Assembly (NCBI GenBank): GCA_013298625.1
Contig: JAAFIF010000035.1
Coordinates: forward strand, 1-64,000
DNA length: 64,000 nt
From: Myxococcales bacterium
GTDB lineage: Bacteria; Myxococcota_A; Polyangia; Polyangiales; Ga0077539
Direction of reading: 5' to 3'
This document shows, piece after piece, positions 36,071 through 44,679 of the stretch. The translations under genes were made by a program, and so were the position numbers. The stretch's first letter is position 1, and every line of letters begins with the position of its first letter. The notes below the pieces were generated by a model. The model had not been told where the DNA came from and ran no database searches. It saw nothing but the letters and a program-made list of their open reading frames with translations.

Positions 36071-37201
36071 TCAGAGAGACTTTTCGTAGACGCGATAGGT
36101 CTTGTAGGGCTTCGCGCCCATGGCCTTGATCGCGACGTTGACGGGCGCGTTGTCTTCGAGCGTCCAGCCGAGCTCGCCGTGGGTCATGCCGAGCTCGCGG
36201 CCGCGGTTGTTCATCATGACGTAGAGGGCGACGCTGAGCGGCATCCACTTTTTCTGGTCGCGGTACTTCTTGCGGACGCCGAGGAGGATGAGCCGGCCGG
36301 ACTTGGTTCCGCTCACCTTGAGGCGCCAGAGAAACTTGGCCCAGCCGAAGGGAAACATGCTGCCGCCCAGGTCGCGCGCGGCCTCGTTGAGGTTGGGCAG
36401 CGCGATGGCGATGGCCGCGGGCTCTCCGTCGATCTCGGCGATGAGCGCGATCTTCGGCTGCAAGATGAGCTTGAAGTCCTCGACGGTCTTCTTGAGCTCT
36501 CCCTCGGTCATGGGGACGAAGCCCCAGTTGTTGCTCCACGTGTCGTTGAAGATGTCCATCACGATGCGCATGTCGCGATCGGCCTGCTTGAGATCCACCT
36601 CGCGGATCTTGAGCGACGGCTCAGCGATCATCTGATCGTGCGCGCGTTGGGCGCGCGCGGGCACGTCGCCGACGGCGTACGACCATGCGAAGACGTCCTT
36701 GGCCTTCGCGAAGCCCTGTCCTTCGATGAGCCCGCCCTGATAGGGCCGGTGGTGGGGCATCATCATGAAGGGCGGCGAGTCGAAGCCGTTGACCAGGCAC
36801 CCGAGCTCTTCGTTGATCGAGAGCGAGACGGGGCCGCGGATGGTCTTCATGCCGCGCTCGCGGAGCCAGTCGGACGCGGCGTCGAGGAGCGCCTTGGCCA
36901 CTTCGGGGTCTTCGATGGTGTCGAAGAAGCCGAAGAATCCAACGGCGTCGCTGTAGCGCTTCTGGTGCTCGTGATCGATCTGAGCCGTGCAGCGACCTAC
37001 GAGCTTTCCGTCTCGTTTGGCGACGAAATACGTCGCTTCGGCGTGCTCGAAGAAGGGGTTCTTCTTCGGGTCGAGCTGCTCTTTGAAGAGCATTCCGAGC
37101 GGCGCGATCCAGTGTGGATCGCCCTGGTAAACGATGTGCGGAACCTTCAAAAACTCCGAGACGCTCTCGCCCGGGGTGATGCGCTTGATCTCGACGGCCA
37201 T
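36071..37201 (-). CDS. GNAT-superfamily-like acyltransferase
   Basis: A 376-residue soluble protein. The opening KVPHIVYQGDPHWIAPL, the core FEHAEATYFVAKRDGKLVGRCTAQID, and the later VDLKQADRDMRIVMDIFNDTW and FVPMTEGELK segments match the long double-domain GNAT-like family found in many bacteria near lipid or envelope genes. I start at ATG 37201 (MAVEIKRI); upstream codons to 37249 add only Ala-rich residues in the divergent promoter. No acetyl donor or acceptor can be assigned. Confidence 0.8.
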   Translation of the reverse strand: MAVEIKRITPGESVSEFLKVPHIVYQGDPHWIAPLGMLFKEQLDPKKNPFFEHAEATYFVAKRDGKLVGRCTAQIDHEHQKRYSDAVGFFGFFDTIEDPEVAKALLDAASDWLRERGMKTIRGPVSLSINEELGCLVNGFDSPPFMMMPHHRPYQGGLIEGQGFAKAKDVFAWSYAVGDVPARAQRAHDQMIAEPSLKIREVDLKQADRDMRIVMDIFNDTWSNNWGFVPMTEGELKKTVEDFKLILQPKIALIAEIDGEPAAIAIALPNLNEAARDLGGSMFPFGWAKFLWRLKVSGTKSGRLILLGVRKKYRDQKKWMPLSVALYVMMNNRGRELGMTHGELGWTLEDNAPVNVAIKAMGAKPYKTYRVYEKSL

Positions 37202-37284
37202 GACGGCCGCGGAGGATGCGCAGCGTAGGGCGCGAGACGCAAGCGCCACGGATGCGGTATGCTCCGCGATCGCGGGAGCAATCG

Positions 37285-38538
37285 ATGAAGCGAGCGACTC
37301 TGATCGGTGCGTTGATGGCTGCGGTGACGACAGCCCCCATGGCGGCGAGCGCCCAAGCCGAGCCGACCCTCGAGCAACGGCGCGAGGCCCAAATGGCTTA
37401 TTCGCGCGCGCAGGCGCTGCGGGCGGGCACGCAGCACTCTGAAGCTGCCGCGCTCTTCGAGACGGCCGATCGCCTCGCGCCCAGCGTGCAGGCCCTCGGC
37501 AACGCGATCCGCGCGCACAAGGACTGTCGGACTCCGGACCACGACGCGCGGGCTGCGACGCTCGCGCTGCGGTTGCAGGTCCGCTACGGCAACGACGCTC
37601 GCTATTCGAGCTTCGCAGAGCAGGTGATCAACGAGCTGCGCGCGTCGCTCGTGCGGGTGACGGTGACGTGCGAGGGGTGCGAAGCCGAGGCGGACGGGTC
37701 GCTGCAGCCGGGGACGGAGTTCTTCGTTCCACCGGGAAATCACCGGATCGTCGCGCACTGGCCCGGCGGTCGGTCCCGCGAGCACCGGATGAACAACGCC
37801 CGCGCAGGCGTCGCCGAAAACGTGACCCTTCAGGCTCCGCCCGAAGTGCGCCCCGCGGGCAACACGGGCGGCGGTGATCCCAACGCCAACACGGGCACCT
37901 CGGGTACGTCAGGCACCTCGGGCTCATCGGGCTCGTCGGGCTCATCGGGTTCGTCTGGCTCATCGGGCACGTCCGGCTCATCAGGCGTTGGAACCAGCGG
38001 CACGAGCGGCACGGGCACGAGCGGCACAGGCTCCGCTGGAGATTCGGGCAGCTCTGGAAGCTCCGGCACCTCTGGCACCTCTGGCACCAGCGGCACTTCT
38101 GGCACCTCGGGTGACGGATCGGGTACTGGCGATTCCAACAGCGGAAACACTGGGGATCCCGGCGCGGGGCTCGTGCGCCCTCCGCCTTCGCGCGGCGGTC
38201 TGCACCCGGCGATCTTCATCACCACCGCGGTCTTGGCCGCGGGCGCGGGTGGCGTGCTGGCCTGGTCTGGCGTCGATACGCTCAATGGAGTCCCTGCGTA
38301 CCAGATGGCCGCGCAACAGGGGGACCGCGCGCAGGCTGAAGCGCTGCTGGCCGATGGCCAAGGCCGCGAGCTGCGCACCAACATTCTCATCGGGGTCACA
38401 TCGGGCCTCGGCGCCGCTGCTGTGGGGACGCTGATCTTCACCCGCTGGGGCGCGCCCCGCGCCGAACAAGCGCCGACCGCCATGCTGGTTCCTGTCTTTG
38501 GGCCGTTGCCGAGCGTTGCACTCTGGGGGAGATTCTAA
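37285..38538 (+). CDS. TPR/PEGA-like membrane protein with Gly-Thr-Ser-rich linker
   Basis: A 417-residue protein: signal peptide (about 1-24), a TPR-like helical unit (AYSRAQALRAGTQHSEAAALFETAD), a PEGA-type beta domain with CEGC and FFVPPGNHRIVAHW, a Gly-Thr-Ser repeat linker of ~80 residues, then two C-terminal membrane helices separated by a short loop. The start ATG 37285 sits behind GGGAG. It ends 2 bp before the kinase, and TPR/PEGA proteins next to Ser/Thr kinases are a recurring myxobacterial pair, so I infer a sensor or regulated partner of the kinase. Confidence 0.78.
   Translation: MKRATLIGALMAAVTTAPMAASAQAEPTLEQRREAQMAYSRAQALRAGTQHSEAAALFETADRLAPSVQALGNAIRAHKDCRTPDHDARAATLALRLQVRYGNDARYSSFAEQVINELRASLVRVTVTCEGCEAEADGSLQPGTEFFVPPGNHRIVAHWPGGRSREHRMNNARAGVAENVTLQAPPEVRPAGNTGGGDPNANTGTSGTSGTSGSSGSSGSSGSSGSSGTSGSSGVGTSGTSGTGTSGTGSAGDSGSSGSSGTSGTSGTSGTSGTSGDGSGTGDSNSGNTGDPGAGLVRPPPSRGGLHPAIFITTAVLAAGAGGVLAWSGVDTLNGVPAYQMAAQQGDRAQAEALLADGQGRELRTNILIGVTSGLGAAAVGTLIFTRWGAPRAEQAPTAMLVPVFGPLPSVALWGRF
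37891..38115 (+). repeat. In-frame GTSG/GSSG low-complexity repeat
   Basis: A tandem array of 9-12 base units (ggcacctcg, ggctcatcg, ggcacgagc and variants) encoding Gly-Thr-Ser-Gly-Ser-Ser repeats inside the TPR/PEGA-like gene. Units vary at third positions, so it is not a recent exact microsatellite. It forms a flexible, probably length-variable linker. Confidence 0.85.
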
Positions 38539-38540
38539 AC

Positions 38541-40754
38541 GTGGCAAACGAGGCACCCATCGGGCACCAGCCCACCGTCGAGCGGCTCGGCCGCTACGAG
38601 ATTCTCGGCGAGATCGCGTCCGGAGGGATGGCGACCGTCTTCCTCGGGCGCGTGACGGGCGCGAAGGGCTTTCAACGGCTGGTCGCGATCAAGCGACTGC
38701 ATCCGCACCTCGAGAGCGAAGAAGAGTTCGTCTCGATGTTCCTCGACGAGGCGCGGCTCGCAGCGAAGATCCGACACCCCAACGTCGTCGGCACCCTCGA
38801 CGTCGAAGACGACGAGCATTTGTACCTGGTGATGGAGTACGTCGAGGGCGATCGCCTCCTCGCGCTGCTTCGCCACTCGGCCAAGACCGGCGAGAAGATC
38901 CCGCCCGCCGTCGCCGTGCGCATCTCGATGGACACGCTCGCGGGCCTGCACGCCGCGCACGAGCTGTGCGACGACGACGGCTCGCCGATCGGCCTCGTCC
39001 ATCGCGACGTGTCGCCGCAGAACATCCTGGTCTCCGTCGATGGCTCGGTGAAGCTCGTCGACTTCGGCATCGCCAAGGCGTCCGCGCGCTTGAGCGTCAC
39101 GCGCGACGGTCAGCTCAAAGGCAAGATCGCATACATGGCCCCCGAGCAGACCAAGCGCTCGGAGATCGACCGCCGCGTCGACGTGTTCGCCATGGGGATC
39201 ATCACGTGGGAGATGCTCACGGCGAAGAAGCTCTTCAACGGCGAGTCCGACGTCGAAGTGCTCAACCAGCTGCTCTTCGAGCCCATCCCGCGCCTGCGCG
39301 AAGTCGCGCCGACCGTGCCGGCGTCGCTCGATTCAGTGGTCGCTCGCTCGCTCGAGAGAGACCCGGCCAAGCGCTTCTCGACCGCCGCTGAGTTCGCAGA
39401 CGCCCTCGAGCGCGCGAGCAAGATCTTCGGCGGACCCGCGGCGACCAAGACCATCGCCGCGCATTTGCAGAAGGTCTCTGGCGACAAGATCGCCAAGGAC
39501 CGCGCGCGCGTGCTCGCCGGCGCTCCCCCGGTGCCCGACAACGGCGCGACCCCGTCGGGCGTCAAGCGCCGCGCGACCGGGCAATTCTCGGTTCCTTCGT
39601 TTACGAACCCGGGCGCGCCCATCTCGCCCGCGCCCGCGCCGTCGCCCGCCGCACCACCGCCGCGCAAAGCCACGATGGTCGGACTGGGGGGAGCGCTTCC
39701 CCCTCCGCCTCCGTCTCGTCCGTCCACGCCCTCGTTCGACGCAGGGCCCTCGTTGCTCGACGACGACGAAGACGTCCCGACGTCCGCCATCGTCCGCGCC
39801 GATGTGAGCAAGTCGCTCGCTGCGATGATGGGCCCGCCCAAGCCCTCGAGCGCTTCAGCGTTGTACGGTGTGGATTCGCTCGACGACGAGCCGACTGCGT
39901 TCGAGCCGGTCGCCGTCGTCGCAGAGCCCACGAGCACCGCGCGCGACGCTGTCAGCGCAGCGCCCGTGATGACCCCCGGCGCCTCGCTCCTCGCGCCCAC
40001 CGCGAGCCCGCGCGCGATGACGCAACAGCTCCCTGCCGTCGGCGCGCCCGTCATTGGCCCTCCGCCCGTGGCGACCGTCCCTGCGCCGTCCCCGAGCGCG
40101 ATCTCCATCGAGACACCGTTCGAAGTGCCCGCGCCGAGGGCCGAAGCGCCCAAGTCGAAGGCGGGCCTGTTCGTCGGCGTCGCGGCTGCCCTCTTGCTGC
40201 TCGGCGGCGGTGGCGCTGCGGCGGTCATGAAGATCACCCGACAAAACGCGGTCGCTCCGACGGCCACCGTCGTCTCGACCCCGCCCTCGACCCCGGTCGA
40301 CACTCAACCTCGCAACAACGGCACCCCTGTCGAGACCGCGCCGCCAGCGACCAACAACGGGGCCACGGCGCAGCCCGCCACGCAGCCCGCCACGCCCGGT
40401 GCTGAGAGTGCCGCGAACAACGGCGCTGCGAACAACGGCGCGGTGGCGCCGAACAACGCTCCAGCGGGCACTGGCGCGGTGGAGCCGACGGCGGATCCCA
40501 CGCAGGCTGCCGCTGCGAATCCGCCAGCGAATCCGCCAGCGAACACCACGACGCCCGTCGCGGGTAACGCCGCCAACCCCGCCGCCAACACCAACACCAC
40601 CGCCACGGCCAACGCGAACCCGTCGCAGGGCTCGACGCCGAGCGCCGGCTCGACGACGCCTCGTCGACGGACGGGCCGTCGCACGGGTGGCACTGGCACG
40701 GGCTCGAGCCCCGGTGGTGGCGGCGACGACCTCTTCGGCGGAACGCCCTACTGA
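38541..40754 (+). CDS. Ser/Thr protein kinase with Pro-rich and Asn/Ala/Thr-rich tail
   Basis: A 737-residue Hanks-type kinase. It has glycine loop GEIASGGMATV at about 23-33, Lys51 in VAIK, HRDVSPQN at about 154-161, DFG at about 174-176 and APEQ. A ~260-residue Pro/Ala-rich cytoplasmic linker is followed by one membrane helix at about 541-563 and an extracytoplasmic Asn/Thr/Pro/Ala-rich tail ending in a Gly-rich stretch. The layout suggests a receptor kinase with the tail as sensor. GTG 38541 is directly behind the TPR/PEGA-like gene, and the two are probably co-translated. Confidence 0.95.
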   Translation: MANEAPIGHQPTVERLGRYEILGEIASGGMATVFLGRVTGAKGFQRLVAIKRLHPHLESEEEFVSMFLDEARLAAKIRHPNVVGTLDVEDDEHLYLVMEYVEGDRLLALLRHSAKTGEKIPPAVAVRISMDTLAGLHAAHELCDDDGSPIGLVHRDVSPQNILVSVDGSVKLVDFGIAKASARLSVTRDGQLKGKIAYMAPEQTKRSEIDRRVDVFAMGIITWEMLTAKKLFNGESDVEVLNQLLFEPIPRLREVAPTVPASLDSVVARSLERDPAKRFSTAAEFADALERASKIFGGPAATKTIAAHLQKVSGDKIAKDRARVLAGAPPVPDNGATPSGVKRRATGQFSVPSFTNPGAPISPAPAPSPAAPPPRKATMVGLGGALPPPPPSRPSTPSFDAGPSLLDDDEDVPTSAIVRADVSKSLAAMMGPPKPSSASALYGVDSLDDEPTAFEPVAVVAEPTSTARDAVSAAPVMTPGASLLAPTASPRAMTQQLPAVGAPVIGPPPVATVPAPSPSAISIETPFEVPAPRAEAPKSKAGLFVGVAAALLLLGGGGAAAVMKITRQNAVAPTATVVSTPPSTPVDTQPRNNGTPVETAPPATNNGATAQPATQPATPGAESAANNGAANNGAVAPNNAPAGTGAVEPTADPTQAAAANPPANPPANTTTPVAGNAANPAANTNTTATANANPSQGSTPSAGSTTPRRRTGRRTGGTGTGSSPGGGGDDLFGGTPY

Positions 40755-40794
40755 CGCATCGCGCGCTCGTCGCGGCGCGTCGCGTGGGCGCCGT

Positions 40795-41130
40795 TCAGCG
40801 GTACACGCCGGCAGCCGCTTCGAGCTGAATGCCGTCTTCGGTGTCGCGCAGGGGGCTCTCGCGCAGCTGCCAGAGCACGACGGCTCCGCGCCGGCAGCCC
40901 TCGTCCATGAGCAATCGTTCGCAGCGCGCGCGGTCGGCGGCGATGTCGCCGGTGCAGCGGGCGCGGACGTTGGAGAGCAGTCGGACGCTCTGCGTGGGGA
41001 TTCCCTCGCGCATGAGCTCGATGGCGCAGCCGTTTTCGCGAGGCGTTGCGGCGTTGCTGTTCGATTGGCTCGTGGCGCACGAGGACGAGACGAGCGCGCA
41101 AAGGAGGGTCGCTGCGATGCGTGGCTTCAC
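40795..41130 (-). CDS. Small Cys-containing exported or lipoprotein-like protein
   Basis: About 111 residues with an N-terminal hydrophobic segment (IAATLLCALV) ending SSSC, a weak lipobox, followed by a short linker and a conserved-looking NGCAIELMREGIPTQSVRLLSNVRARCTG segment with four Cys. GTG 41130 is the likely start; ATG 41163 is an alternative that adds 11 residues. No RBS is clear. It is convergent with the kinase gene and divergent from the sigma factor gene. Unknown function. Confidence 0.55.
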   Translation of the reverse strand: MKPRIAATLLCALVSSSCATSQSNSNAATPRENGCAIELMREGIPTQSVRLLSNVRARCTGDIAADRARCERLLMDEGCRRGAVVLWQLRESPLRDTEDGIQLEAAAGVYR

Positions 41131-41316
41131 GGTCGGCAGCGTACCATCGCGCGGCGCCGTCACAGATCATCGAAGAATCATCGGGCGTCTCGCGCAGACG
41201 GCGATCGGCTGCAATAAACGCAGCGGCTTGCGAAAATCAGCGGCGAGGGTGAGCCGATTCTCGGCGCCCGAGCGCTCTCATCAACGGGTCGTCCATTGGT
41301 TGTTCGAGGCTCCTCC

Positions 41317-41859
41317 GTGACAGTGCTAGCGATCGACGACGCGAGTCTCGTCGAGCAGGCGCGCGCGGGCGACGACCGGGCGTTCGTCGCGCTCTTCAAG
41401 CGCTACGCGCGGTACGTCGCGGGGATCGCGTATCGGCTCATGGGCGAGCGCGACGAGGTCGAGGACGTCGTGCAAGAGACGTTCACCGACGCGTCGATGA
41501 ACCTCGGGCAGCTGCGCGATCCCGCGGGCTTCAAGAGCTGGCTCGTGACGATTTGCGTGCGGCGCGTGCACAAGCGCCTCGCGCGTCGGCGTCGGTGGCG
41601 GTGGTTCGTCGCCGAGGCTGTTCACTACGAGCCGACCGCGTCGGACCCCGAGCAACGAGCGCAGCTCGTCGCGCTCTACCAGGCGCTCGAGAGCGTCGCG
41701 GTGGACGAGCGCGTGGCGTGGGTCCTTCATCACGTCGAGGGCGAGACGTTGCCTGTCGTCGCCGAGCAGTGCGGCGTGTCGCTCGCGACCGTCAAGCGCC
41801 GCATCGCGCGGGCCGAAGAGAAGATCGAGAGGAGGCTCCATGAACACGGAGCTCGGTGA
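41317..41859 (+). CDS. ECF-type RNA polymerase sigma factor
   Basis: A 180-residue sigma-70 family protein of the extracytoplasmic-function type. Region 2 (ALFKRYARYVAGIAYRLMGERDEVEDVVQETF) lies at about 24-60 and region 4 helix-turn-helix (LPVVAEQCGVSLATVKRRI) at about 138-160. GTG 41317 is used because of the GAGG stretch 8 bp upstream; ATG 41296 is an alternative. It overlaps the FecR-like gene by 20 bp, the usual arrangement of a sigma factor with its membrane anti-sigma, so it likely drives the genes downstream. Confidence 0.92.
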   Translation: MTVLAIDDASLVEQARAGDDRAFVALFKRYARYVAGIAYRLMGERDEVEDVVQETFTDASMNLGQLRDPAGFKSWLVTICVRRVHKRLARRRRWRWFVAEAVHYEPTASDPEQRAQLVALYQALESVAVDERVAWVLHHVEGETLPVVAEQCGVSLATVKRRIARAEEKIERRLHEHGAR

Positions 41860-42916
41860 ACAAGCGCGCGTCGCCTTCGAGGCGCCGTGGTCCGACGAGG
41901 CCGAGCAGCGCGTGCTCGCGAAGGTGTTGGACGCCCGAAAGAGCGTTCGAGCTGCGAAGCCGTCGGCGCCTTCTGCGGCGCGGTGGCGCGCGGCGGCGGT
42001 CTCGGTCGCGGCCGTCGCGCTGATGGGCGTGGCGGCGCTCGGGCTGCGTTCGTTCGCTCGCCCATCGGGCACGGTCGCGGCGATCGGAGCGGCGTCGGCG
42101 GGCGCGAGGCTGGCGCTGCCCGACGGGTCCGAGGCGAGGATGAGCCAGGACGGGCAGGTGCAGCTCGAGCTCGCGTCCGCGCAGCGTGTCCTGCTTCGCC
42201 AGCAGCGAGGCAGCGTGACCTACCGCGTCCGTCGCAACCCTGCGCGCTCGTTCGAAGTGATGGCAGGCTCGGTGCGCGTCCTCGTCCGCGGAACGACCTT
42301 CGAAGTCTCCATGCGCTCTGGCTCCGTCGAGGTCTCGGTCACCGAAGGGCGCGTGCTCGTCGAGGACGACCGGACGAGGGTCGAGCTCGCTCCGGGCGAG
42401 CACGTGAGCCTGCGTCGCGCGGACGCGGACGCGCTGGTCGTCCCCGATGGCGCAGTCTCCGACGCGAGCGCGTTGACCGCAGAGAACGCTGCTGATTCGT
42501 CGGTGCTCGCGCCGGAGCCTCGCCGCGCGGCGCCGGCGCCGCAAGCGCTCGAGTCCGTCGCGACGCTGCTCGATCGCGTCGACGCCGCGCGCTCGTCGGG
42601 CGACCACGACGGGGCCGCGGCGGTGCTGCGCCGGTTGCTCGCGCGCGACCTCTCGCCCTCGCAGCGCGTCTCGGCGAGCTTCACCCTCGCGCGCGTCGAG
42701 CGGGCGCGGGGCCAGCATCGAGCCGCAGCAGAAGCGCTGGCCGAGTGCGTCGCGCGCAGCCCCGACGGCCCTCTCGCGGAGGACGCGATGGCCGAGCAGG
42801 CGCTCGCGTGGGAGCGCGTCGGAGACCGAGCGCGCGCCGAGCGCGCGGCGAGGCAATACGTGGCCCGATGGCCAGGCGGCGCGCACCTCGCGCGGCTGAG
42901 GCACCTGGCTCCATGA
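41840..42916 (+). CDS. FecR-domain anti-sigma/sensor protein
   Basis: A 358-residue protein with a short cytoplasmic N-terminus, one membrane helix at about 50-71 (AVSVAAVALMGVAALGLRSF) and a periplasmic FecR domain at about 90-185 (ARLALPDGSEARMSQDGQVQL, GSVTYRV, VMAGSVRVLVRGTTFEV, VTEGRVLVE). A helical TPR-like C-terminus follows (ASFTLARVERARGQHRAAAEAL). It should hold the sigma factor inactive until an envelope signal arrives. It overlaps the sigma factor gene by 20 bp and the next gene by 4 bp (ATGA). Confidence 0.85.
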   Translation: MNTELGEQARVAFEAPWSDEAEQRVLAKVLDARKSVRAAKPSAPSAARWRAAAVSVAAVALMGVAALGLRSFARPSGTVAAIGAASAGARLALPDGSEARMSQDGQVQLELASAQRVLLRQQRGSVTYRVRRNPARSFEVMAGSVRVLVRGTTFEVSMRSGSVEVSVTEGRVLVEDDRTRVELAPGEHVSLRRADADALVVPDGAVSDASALTAENAADSSVLAPEPRRAAPAPQALESVATLLDRVDAARSSGDHDGAAAVLRRLLARDLSPSQRVSASFTLARVERARGQHRAAAEALAECVARSPDGPLAEDAMAEQALAWERVGDRARAERAARQYVARWPGGAHLARLRHLAP

Positions 42917-43866
42917 CGCGCGCGCTGGCCGCGGTCGCGTCGATCGCGTGGCTCTGCCCCAGCGTCGCCTTCGCGCAGCGCGCGGGCGCGACGGGCTGCG
43001 AGCAGCTGCAGCTCACGGAGTACGATCGATTGCTCGCGATCGAGTGGCGCGACCCTTCGATCGGCGGGACGCCGGCGGGGCGCTCGACCGTCGAGCTCGC
43101 GTGCGACCCGCGCTCGGTGCACGTCACGGTGCGCTCGGAGGATGGGTCGATCGTGCGCGACCGCGCGGTGGACGTGGCCGAGCGCGAGTGGAGCGTCGCG
43201 CCGAGGATCGTCGCGCTCGTGACGGCGCAGCTCGTCGCGGCGGTCGAGCGCGAGCGCGAAGAGCGCGTCCGCAGCGCGAACGAAGAACGCAGCCGCGTCG
43301 CCGAAGCGCCCGCGCGCCCGGCGGTCGTCGCGCCGCGACCGCGTCTCGAAGAGCGACTGTGGATCGAGGGCGGGGCCTCGGTGCGCGTGCGGCAGTTCGA
43401 CGCGCTGTGGTGGTCGCTGGGGCCGCGGCTCGCGCTCGCGCTGCGGGTGCGCTCGACGCCGCTGTGGCTGGGGCTGCTCGCCGAAGGCGAGGCGAGCGTG
43501 CGCGGGTTTTCTCTGGGCGATGTGCGCTTCGCGCGCGTTCACGCGGGGCCCTCTGTGACCCTCGCGAGCGCGCGCCACGCGCCGGTGTCCTTCGTGGCTC
43601 GAGGCGCGTTGCTGCTCGGCGCGCAGTCGCTGTGGGCGACGACTGATCGCGCGACGGTCGAGGCCAACGCGCTCGTCGCCGCTTCGCTCACGGCGAGCTT
43701 CACCGCCGCGCTGGCGTTGCGGCTGAGCCCCTCGCTCTCGCTCACGCTCGGCGCGGACGCCGCGGCCGAGCTCGTCTCGCTCGCGGGGTCGGTCGACGCG
43801 ATGCCCGACGTGCGGACCGACGGGCTGTCGCTGGGCGGGTCGCTCTCGTTGCTCTGGCGCTCGTGA
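42913..43866 (+). CDS. Exported protein with C-terminal beta-barrel-like domain
   Basis: A 317-residue protein with signal peptide (about 1-21, ending AFAQ), an N-terminal region with two Cys, a Glu/Arg-rich helix at about 110-140 and then a C-terminal run of amphipathic strands (RLALALRVRST, ARHAPVSFVARGALLL, SLTASFTAALALRLS) typical of outer-membrane barrels. It is translationally coupled to the FecR gene (ATGA) and is probably a target of, or partner in, the sigma/FecR response. Confidence 0.72.
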   Translation: MTRALAAVASIAWLCPSVAFAQRAGATGCEQLQLTEYDRLLAIEWRDPSIGGTPAGRSTVELACDPRSVHVTVRSEDGSIVRDRAVDVAEREWSVAPRIVALVTAQLVAAVEREREERVRSANEERSRVAEAPARPAVVAPRPRLEERLWIEGGASVRVRQFDALWWSLGPRLALALRVRSTPLWLGLLAEGEASVRGFSLGDVRFARVHAGPSVTLASARHAPVSFVARGALLLGAQSLWATTDRATVEANALVAASLTASFTAALALRLSPSLSLTLGADAAAELVSLAGSVDAMPDVRTDGLSLGGSLSLLWRS

Positions 43867-43971
43867 GCGCGGTCGCGTGGCGCTCGGCGCCTTCGATGCG
43901 CGCGGAGCGCTGGTAGGCCATCCGGCCTATCGCCCCATCGTGGCTGCGCGCCTACGGTGCGGGCGCTCACG

Positions 43972-44679
43972 ATGCCACACCGAACGCTCTTGGTTTCTGC
44001 GCTGGCTTGCGGCGCGTCCCTGGCTCCGTCGCCCGCGCTCGCGCAGCGCGCTGCGTACGCCGCGCTCGACGAGCTGCCGAGCGAGCCCATCGGGCTCTCG
44101 CTCGACGTGTCGTTGGGCGCTCGATACCAACGCGTGCTCTCTGTGGGGCGCATCGGCGACGTGCAGAACATCGGCGAGCTCGCGCTGAGGACGCGGGTGC
44201 TGCTCGGCGCGCGCGTGGCGTACGCCGCGGGGCTCGACGCTTCGATCGGCGGCGCGGAGGCCGGGATGTCGTACAGCGCCAACGCGTTCGTCGCTGGCGT
44301 GGCGGTGCGCTACGGCGACGCGAGCGCCGTCGCGCTGAGCGGAGGCGTGGGCGCGAGCGCGGTGGGCGCGGCCGTTCCGATCGCGCTGATGGTGCCCGCC
44401 GAGCTGCGGTGGACGCAGAGCGCCGGGCCGCTGCGGCTCGCGCTGTGGATGCAGTGGTCCTGGGCGTTCGCAAACGAGCTGCGAAGACACGGATCGTCGA
44501 CGCTCTCGTTCGTCGACGAAGCGGAGGTCGGCTTGTCTGTTCGCGCAGGACGACAGCAGCGCTATTGGCGCGGGTACAGCGGCGGCGCAGGCCCCGCGCT
44601 CGGCGTCTCGTACCGCGAGTCGATGGGCGCGCGCGTGCTGGGGCTCTCGCTCTGCTTCGACCTGGCGGGCGCGCGATGA
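43972..44679 (+). CDS. Exported outer-membrane barrel-like protein
   Basis: A 235-residue protein with signal peptide (about 1-24, ending ALAQ) followed by repeated amphipathic beta-strands (GLSLDVSLGARYQRVLSVG, LRTRVLLGARVAYAAGLDASIGG, VAVRYGDASAVALSGGVG, GLSVRAGRQ) and a C-terminal GLSLCFDLAGAR. This layout fits a small outer-membrane barrel. ATG 43972 is chosen over GTG 43957. The stop overlaps the lipase-like gene start (ATGA). Confidence 0.7.
   Translation: MPHRTLLVSALACGASLAPSPALAQRAAYAALDELPSEPIGLSLDVSLGARYQRVLSVGRIGDVQNIGELALRTRVLLGARVAYAAGLDASIGGAEAGMSYSANAFVAGVAVRYGDASAVALSGGVGASAVGAAVPIALMVPAELRWTQSAGPLRLALWMQWSWAFANELRRHGSSTLSFVDEAEVGLSVRAGRQQRYWRGYSGGAGPALGVSYRESMGARVLGLSLCFDLAGAR

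Noticed and set aside
37891-38115. A tandem repeat that might be a satellite or CRISPR
   Set aside because: It is an in-frame Gly-Thr-Ser linker within a signal-peptide-bearing gene, with synonymous variation between units.
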